In this document: positions 30,343 through 34,243 of the stretch, in pieces
How the letters are laid out: the number at the start of each line of letters is the position of its first letter
Numbering within the stretch: the first letter of the stretch is position 1
Source of the DNA: Pseudomonas sp. PD9R
GTDB lineage: Bacteria; Pseudomonadota; Gammaproteobacteria; Pseudomonadales; Pseudomonadaceae
Assembly (NCBI RefSeq): GCF_019200975.1
Contig: NZ_JAHTMR010000032.1
Coordinates: forward strand, 1-34,243
DNA: 34,243 nt
Direction: 5' to 3'
Program-made: the position numbers and the translations under genes
The notes under the pieces: generated by a model
Seen by the model: only the letters and a program-made list of their open reading frames with translations
Told to the model about the DNA's origin: nothing
Databases searched by the model: none

Positions 30343-31808
30343 CAATCTATTCCTAACTGGTTCCAGATGGCATCGATCCGCTGGGTCACGGCTTCGTCCT
30401 TGACGATCACCCGACCCCACTCGCGCGTGGTTTCGCCTGGCCATTTATGCGTGGCATCGAGCCCCATCTTCGAACCCAGGCCGGAAACCGGCGAGGCGAA
30501 GTCGAGGTAATCGATCGGCGTGTTTTCGATCATCACCGTGTCGCGCTTGGGGTCCATGCGCGTGGTGATGGCCCAGATCACGTCGTTCCAGTCCCGTGCG
30601 TTGATATCGTCGTCAGTGACGATAACGAATTTGGTGTACATGAACTGTCGCAAAAACGACCAGACACCGAGCATTACCCGCTTGGCATGCCCCGGATACG
30701 ACTTCTTCATGGTCACGACGGCCATGCGATACGAGCAACCTTCGGGCGGCAGGTAGAAGTCAGTGATCTCCGGGAATTGCTTTTGCAGGATCGGCACGAA
30801 CACTTCGTTCAGCGCGACACCCAGAATCGCCGGCTCATCCGGTGGACGGCCGGTGTAGGTGCTGTGGTAAATCGGCTTGATGCGATGGGTAATCCGCTCG
30901 ACGGTAAAGACCGGGAAACTGTCGACTTCGTTGTAGTAACCGGTGTGGTCGCCGTACGGACCTTCGTCAGCCATTTCGCCCGGATGAATCACCCCTTCAA
31001 GAATGATTTCGGCGGTGGCGGGCACTTGCAAGTCGTTGCCCCGGCACTTCACCAATTCGGTACGGTTGCCACGCAGCAAGCCGGCGAATGCGTACTCGGA
31101 GAGGCTGTCGGGCACTGGCGTCACCGCGCCAAGGATGGTTGCAGGATCGGCACCCAACGCCACAGCCACCGGAAATGGCTGGCCAGGATGTTTTTCGCAC
31201 CACTCGCGATAATCCAGCGCGCCACCGCGGTGGCTCAGCCAGCGCATGATCACTTTGTTGCGACCTATCACTTGCTGACGGTAGATACCCAGGTTCTGGC
31301 GGTCCTTGTTCGGACCTTTGGTGACGGTCAGCCCCCAGGTGATCAACGGGGCGACATCGCCAGGCCAGCAGGTCTGCACCGGCAACAGGGCGAGGTCAAC
31401 GTCGTCGCCTTCGATGACCACTTCCTGGCAGATCGCGTCTTTGACGACTTTGGGCGCCATCGAGATGATCTTGCCGAAGATCGGCAGCTTGGACCAGGCG
31501 TCCTTCAGGCCCTTCGGCGGCTCGGGCTCCTTGAGAAACGCCAGCAGCTTGCCGATTTCGCGCAGCTCGCTGACCGACTCGGCGCCCATGCCCATGGCCA
31601 CCCGCTCGGGGGTGCCGAACAGGTTGCCGAGTACCGGAATGTCGTACCCGGTAGGCTTTTCGAACAACAGCGCCGGGCCTTTGGCCCGCAGCGTGCGGTC
31701 ACAGACTTCGGTCATCTCCAGCACTGGAGAGACGGGGATCTGGATGCGTTTCAACTCTCCGCGCTGCTCAAGCTGCTGCACGAAATCCCGAAGATCCTTG
31801 AATTTCAT
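30342..31808 (-). CDS. ubiD: 4-hydroxy-3-polyprenylbenzoate decarboxylase
   Basis: 488 residues starting MKFKDLRDFVQQLEQRGELK. Uses prenylated FMN (made by UbiX) and a metal ion to decarboxylate the ubiquinone precursor. Family stretches: GPALLFEKPTGYDIPVLGNLF, NLGIYRQQVIGRNKVIMRWL, ADEGPYGDHTGYYN (with the catalytic acid region), and MGLDATHKWPGE. An in-frame GTG four codons earlier has no room for a ribosome binding site; the ATG at 31808 lies 12 bases after AGGGG. It is coupled to the reductase gene downstream. Confidence 0.96.
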   Translation of the reverse strand: MKFKDLRDFVQQLEQRGELKRIQIPVSPVLEMTEVCDRTLRAKGPALLFEKPTGYDIPVLGNLFGTPERVAMGMGAESVSELREIGKLLAFLKEPEPPKGLKDAWSKLPIFGKIISMAPKVVKDAICQEVVIEGDDVDLALLPVQTCWPGDVAPLITWGLTVTKGPNKDRQNLGIYRQQVIGRNKVIMRWLSHRGGALDYREWCEKHPGQPFPVAVALGADPATILGAVTPVPDSLSEYAFAGLLRGNRTELVKCRGNDLQVPATAEIILEGVIHPGEMADEGPYGDHTGYYNEVDSFPVFTVERITHRIKPIYHSTYTGRPPDEPAILGVALNEVFVPILQKQFPEITDFYLPPEGCSYRMAVVTMKKSYPGHAKRVMLGVWSFLRQFMYTKFVIVTDDDINARDWNDVIWAITTRMDPKRDTVMIENTPIDYLDFASPVSGLGSKMGLDATHKWPGETTREWGRVIVKDEAVTQRIDAIWNQLGID

Positions 31809-31877
31809 TGACGATGGCACCCCTAAAATAGGCGTACATCCTACCTGCTCTGCCGTCCGCTGGCAGCCTGTCGCTGC

Positions 31878-33875
31878 TTAGTTGGCTGCATTCACATTGC
31901 CGGTGTCCAGCTTCGCCTCGGCACTCAGGCCGATAAACAATGGCTCCAGTACCGGCGCCACCCGACGCGCACCAATTTCCGACAGGTGATTGTCATCGGT
32001 GTACAGCGAGTAACCATTGGATTGAACGCGGCACAGACCGGCCGTTTCGCAGAGCCGTGATGCAGGGTCCACCACCCGTACGGCAGGATCTTGCGCCAGT
32101 TGAGCGAACAATTGACTGATGAACGCCTGACGCTTGAGATGCTCGGCGAGTGCCAACCCGACATCGTCGACCGGTCGATTCAACATCGCCAGCCGACTGA
32201 GCCGATACGGCGGACTGAAAGCCTGCAACGGCACCTCTTTGACCAGCCAGACACGATGCCCGGCCGCACGCAATTGCTGAACCCGCGCACGCAAGCCTTC
32301 ACTCAGACGCTGTTCGGCAACCCGGCGGTCATACTGCCCGTCCCGGTTTTTCAACGCATGCCCCAAGTCACCCTTGGCGTCGCCGTACAGGTACAGGCTC
32401 CAGCGGGCCACCAGCACCACATCAGTCACGTCCTGCGGCACCATGGCCTGCTCGACCCGACGATTGAAGCGGGCGCAACGCGGGTCGTGTTCCAGGCCTT
32501 GCACCGGTATGCAGCCAGCGGAACTGGCAAGCATCACGTTGATGTGATGCTCTTTGGCGCCATCGTCAAACACCGGGATCAGCGCCGTTGCATGGCTGTC
32601 GCCCCACACCAGTGCCCGAGGAGGCACGTTTGCCACACCGTAGTGGCAGAACAATTTTTCGTCCGGCGTTTTGTCGTCGGCCAAACACGCCATCAGCTCC
32701 GGCCGCCATTCGCGGCCCTTGGCATATTGCAGCGCCTGATCGGGCAAACGCCACGGCAAGCCGTCAGTCCAGCGCAAGGTTTGCCCGGCCAACCCGAGCA
32801 CCAGCACACCACAGGCACCCGCCAGCAGAATCTGCCGCCTCCCTGCCAACAGCCGCCGCTCGCGAAACGGCGTCTCTACGAAACGCCAGGACAGGTACCC
32901 GAGCACCAGGCTCAGCAGAATCAACCCGGCGCTGTCCAAGGCGCTCGGCTGATCGACGCTGGCATAACTGGCGAAAACGAACACCGGCCAATGCCACAAG
33001 TACCAGGAATAGGAAACCAGTCCGAGGCCGACCATCACCCGACTGCTCAAAATTTGGCCAACCCAGGTGGTGCGATGACCGTTGGACCCAATGAGCGCCA
33101 TCACACCAAGAACCGGCAGCAGCGCCGCCACTCCGGGGAACGGCGTGTTCTTGTTGTAACCGAACACCGCCAACAGGATCAGGCCCAGCCCAGCCAGGCT
33201 AAGCGACTGCGCCGCCATTGGTTTGAGCCGCCACTGCCGCGCTGGCGCGATCGCCAACATCGCCCCGGCCAACAATTCCCAGGCACGCATTGGTAGCAGG
33301 AAAAATGCCTTTTCCGGATGGACCTGAACGGCCCAGACACTCAGCCCGAAAGACACTAGCAAAACGCCTAATAGCGCGAGACGCCAATGTTTGAGGCGAC
33401 TCGACAGCAGCGTCAGCAGCAACGGAAATACGATGTAGAACTGCTCTTCAACCGCCAGCGACCAGGTATGCAGCAACGGCTTGAGGTCGGAGGCGACATC
33501 GAAGTAGCCGTCCTGGCGCATGAACAGGATGTTCGACACGAACAACACTTGATAACGCGCCGAGCGCCCCAGCTCTTCGTAATCTTTGGGCGCCATCAGG
33601 AACCAGCCCAGTGCGAGCACAGCCAGGATCATCGCAAACAACGCCGGCAGGATGCGTCGCGCCCGCCGCGCCCAGAAATCGACAAAGCTGAAACGTCCAG
33701 CTTGCCGCTGGTTCCAGATGATCGACGTGATCAGGAAACCGGAAATCACAAAAAACACATCCACGCCGACGAACCCGCCGGTAAACCCCGGAACGCCGAA
33801 ATGAAACAGCACCACGGCGATCACGGCGACTGCTCGCAAGCCGTCGATGTCTCTTCGATAAGCAAGAACGCTCAT
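31878..33875 (-). CDS. OafA-type acyltransferase (AT3 membrane domain plus SGNH domain)
   Basis: 665 residues. Residues about 1-350 are an acyltransferase-3 domain with about ten membrane helices; it starts RRDIDGLRAVAVIAVVLFHF and has the conserved HTWSLAVEEQFYIVFPLLL and RFVETPFRERRLL. Residues about 410-640 are a periplasmic SGNH hydrolase-like domain with WGDSHATA (catalytic Ser) and DDNHLSEIGA (Asp-x-x-His). Such two-domain proteins acetylate O-antigen or other surface sugars. No clear ribosome binding site precedes the ATG at 33875. An insertion sequence lies within 150 bases upstream and may have changed its promoter. Confidence 0.92.
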   Translation of the reverse strand: MSVLAYRRDIDGLRAVAVIAVVLFHFGVPGFTGGFVGVDVFFVISGFLITSIIWNQRQAGRFSFVDFWARRARRILPALFAMILAVLALGWFLMAPKDYEELGRSARYQVLFVSNILFMRQDGYFDVASDLKPLLHTWSLAVEEQFYIVFPLLLTLLSSRLKHWRLALLGVLLVSFGLSVWAVQVHPEKAFFLLPMRAWELLAGAMLAIAPARQWRLKPMAAQSLSLAGLGLILLAVFGYNKNTPFPGVAALLPVLGVMALIGSNGHRTTWVGQILSSRVMVGLGLVSYSWYLWHWPVFVFASYASVDQPSALDSAGLILLSLVLGYLSWRFVETPFRERRLLAGRRQILLAGACGVLVLGLAGQTLRWTDGLPWRLPDQALQYAKGREWRPELMACLADDKTPDEKLFCHYGVANVPPRALVWGDSHATALIPVFDDGAKEHHINVMLASSAGCIPVQGLEHDPRCARFNRRVEQAMVPQDVTDVVLVARWSLYLYGDAKGDLGHALKNRDGQYDRRVAEQRLSEGLRARVQQLRAAGHRVWLVKEVPLQAFSPPYRLSRLAMLNRPVDDVGLALAEHLKRQAFISQLFAQLAQDPAVRVVDPASRLCETAGLCRVQSNGYSLYTDDNHLSEIGARRVAPVLEPLFIGLSAEAKLDTGNVNAAN

Positions 33876-34021
33876 AACGTCAAAGCCACACTGTTGATTT
33901 TTCTTCCAGCCCTCTACGCCAGTGAAGCAGCGATTTTTGAAGGCCGTATCGGATTTGTTACCCGATCAAAGACCAACGTGAATCAAAATCGTCCCTTTTT
34001 TTGACCAAAAAAAATGGTTCA

Positions 34022-34243
34022 TCACGGATTGCCGGGAAAGACGCTCTTGATCTTCATGAAAAAGAATTCGCTATCCCGGTAACCGTACGCCATCCGCTTG
34101 ATGACCTTTATTCGATTGTTTATTCCTTCCAACTGACCGGTGTGCATCGGCCAGCGAACCCGACTCACGATGCCCCGCCAGTAAGCCTTTAGCCGTTTGG
34201 CAAACTGGATCAGAGCAGGTATTTCGCTTTCATGAGCATGGCG
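34022..34243 (-). CDS. ISL3-family transposase, C-terminal part (cut by window edge)
   Basis: 74 codons are visible on the minus strand, entering at base 34243 and ending at TGA 34022-34024. The sequence includes IQFAKRLKAYWRGIVSR and EGINNRIKVIKRMAYGYRDS, ending FFFMKIKSVFPG. The E-G-x-N-N-x-I-K-x-x-K-R-x-x-x-G-Y block with the final F-x-x-K is typical of the C-terminus of ISL3-type DDE transposases (the Glu is the third acidic catalytic residue). The element end must lie to the left, probably near 33985-34021, where T-rich and A-rich runs occur. Confidence 0.88.
   Translation of the reverse strand, partial: RHAHESEIPALIQFAKRLKAYWRGIVSRVRWPMHTGQLEGINNRIKVIKRMAYGYRDSEFFFMKIKSVFPGNP

Noticed and set aside
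30447..31811. Long open frame of 454 codons on the plus strand opposite ubiD
   Set aside because: It mirrors ubiD on the other strand, has no ribosome binding site and shows no family pattern; high GC codon bias of the real gene creates it.
32091..33296. 401-codon plus-strand frame opposite the acyltransferase
   Set aside because: Shadow of the acyltransferase gene; composition rich in Gln, Arg and Pro without domain pattern.

Overview
The window looks like a piece of a Pseudomonas chromosome, most likely of the P. fluorescens group. Three things point there: protein sequences typical of Pseudomonas, two families of Pseudomonas-type intergenic palindromes (REP/REPIN-like, nearly all with TGTAGGAGC tips), and a gene order that from memory (not checked) follows the P. 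aeruginosa segment running from a secretion-type ATPase through gcvP-gcvH-gcvT, an iron ABC system, the ubiI/ubiH/pepP/zapA/6S RNA block, glpT and ubiD to an O-antigen-type acyltransferase.

Layout. Bases 1-240 are one end of an IS3-family element. 280-1210 hold a frameshifted Lrp/AsnC regulator divergent from a small stand-alone ACT-like protein. 1301-4953 hold an orphan GspE/PilB-type ATPase, a stomatin/SPFH plus NfeD membrane pair, and a secreted DUF2388 protein. 5115-10894 carry the glycine cleavage genes on the minus strand (gcvT-gcvH, then gcvP), with a DegT-family aminotransferase on the plus strand between gcvH and gcvP. 11051-13799 is a ferric-iron ABC binding protein and fused permease, without an ATPase gene. 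13961-18768 is a tight minus-strand operon (UPF0149, pepP, ubiH, a DUF4442 hotdog protein, ubiI) for ubiquinone ring hydroxylation. Divergent from it are a ZapB-like coiled-coil protein, zapA, 6S RNA and 5-formyl-THF cyclo-ligase. 20421-22831 hold a 51-residue membrane peptide missing from simple ORF scans, an EVE-domain protein, a FliL-like protein and a quinone oxidoreductase.

22884-26122 is a visibly AT-richer accessory island with an S-type pyocin / E9-type HNH DNase bacteriocin and its Im9-like immunity gene. The bacteriocin reading frame is split by one in-frame TAA; N-terminal and C-terminal parts are in the same frame and the second part has no ribosome binding site. This is the most interesting object of the window: probably a recently broken bacteriocin with an intact immunity gene.

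26134-33875 return to core genes: a TonB-C-domain protein, glpT with two GlpR-like operators, a ChaC cyclotransferase overlapping the glpT 3' end, and a minus-strand set of acyltransferase (OafA type), ubiD and a 2Fe-2S/flavin reductase whose start overlaps the ubiD stop. The window ends in the C-terminal part of an ISL3-family transposase, so both edges are insertion sequences.

No CRISPR array, tRNA, rRNA or defence system was seen. All domain and family calls come from reading the sequence, not from a database search.
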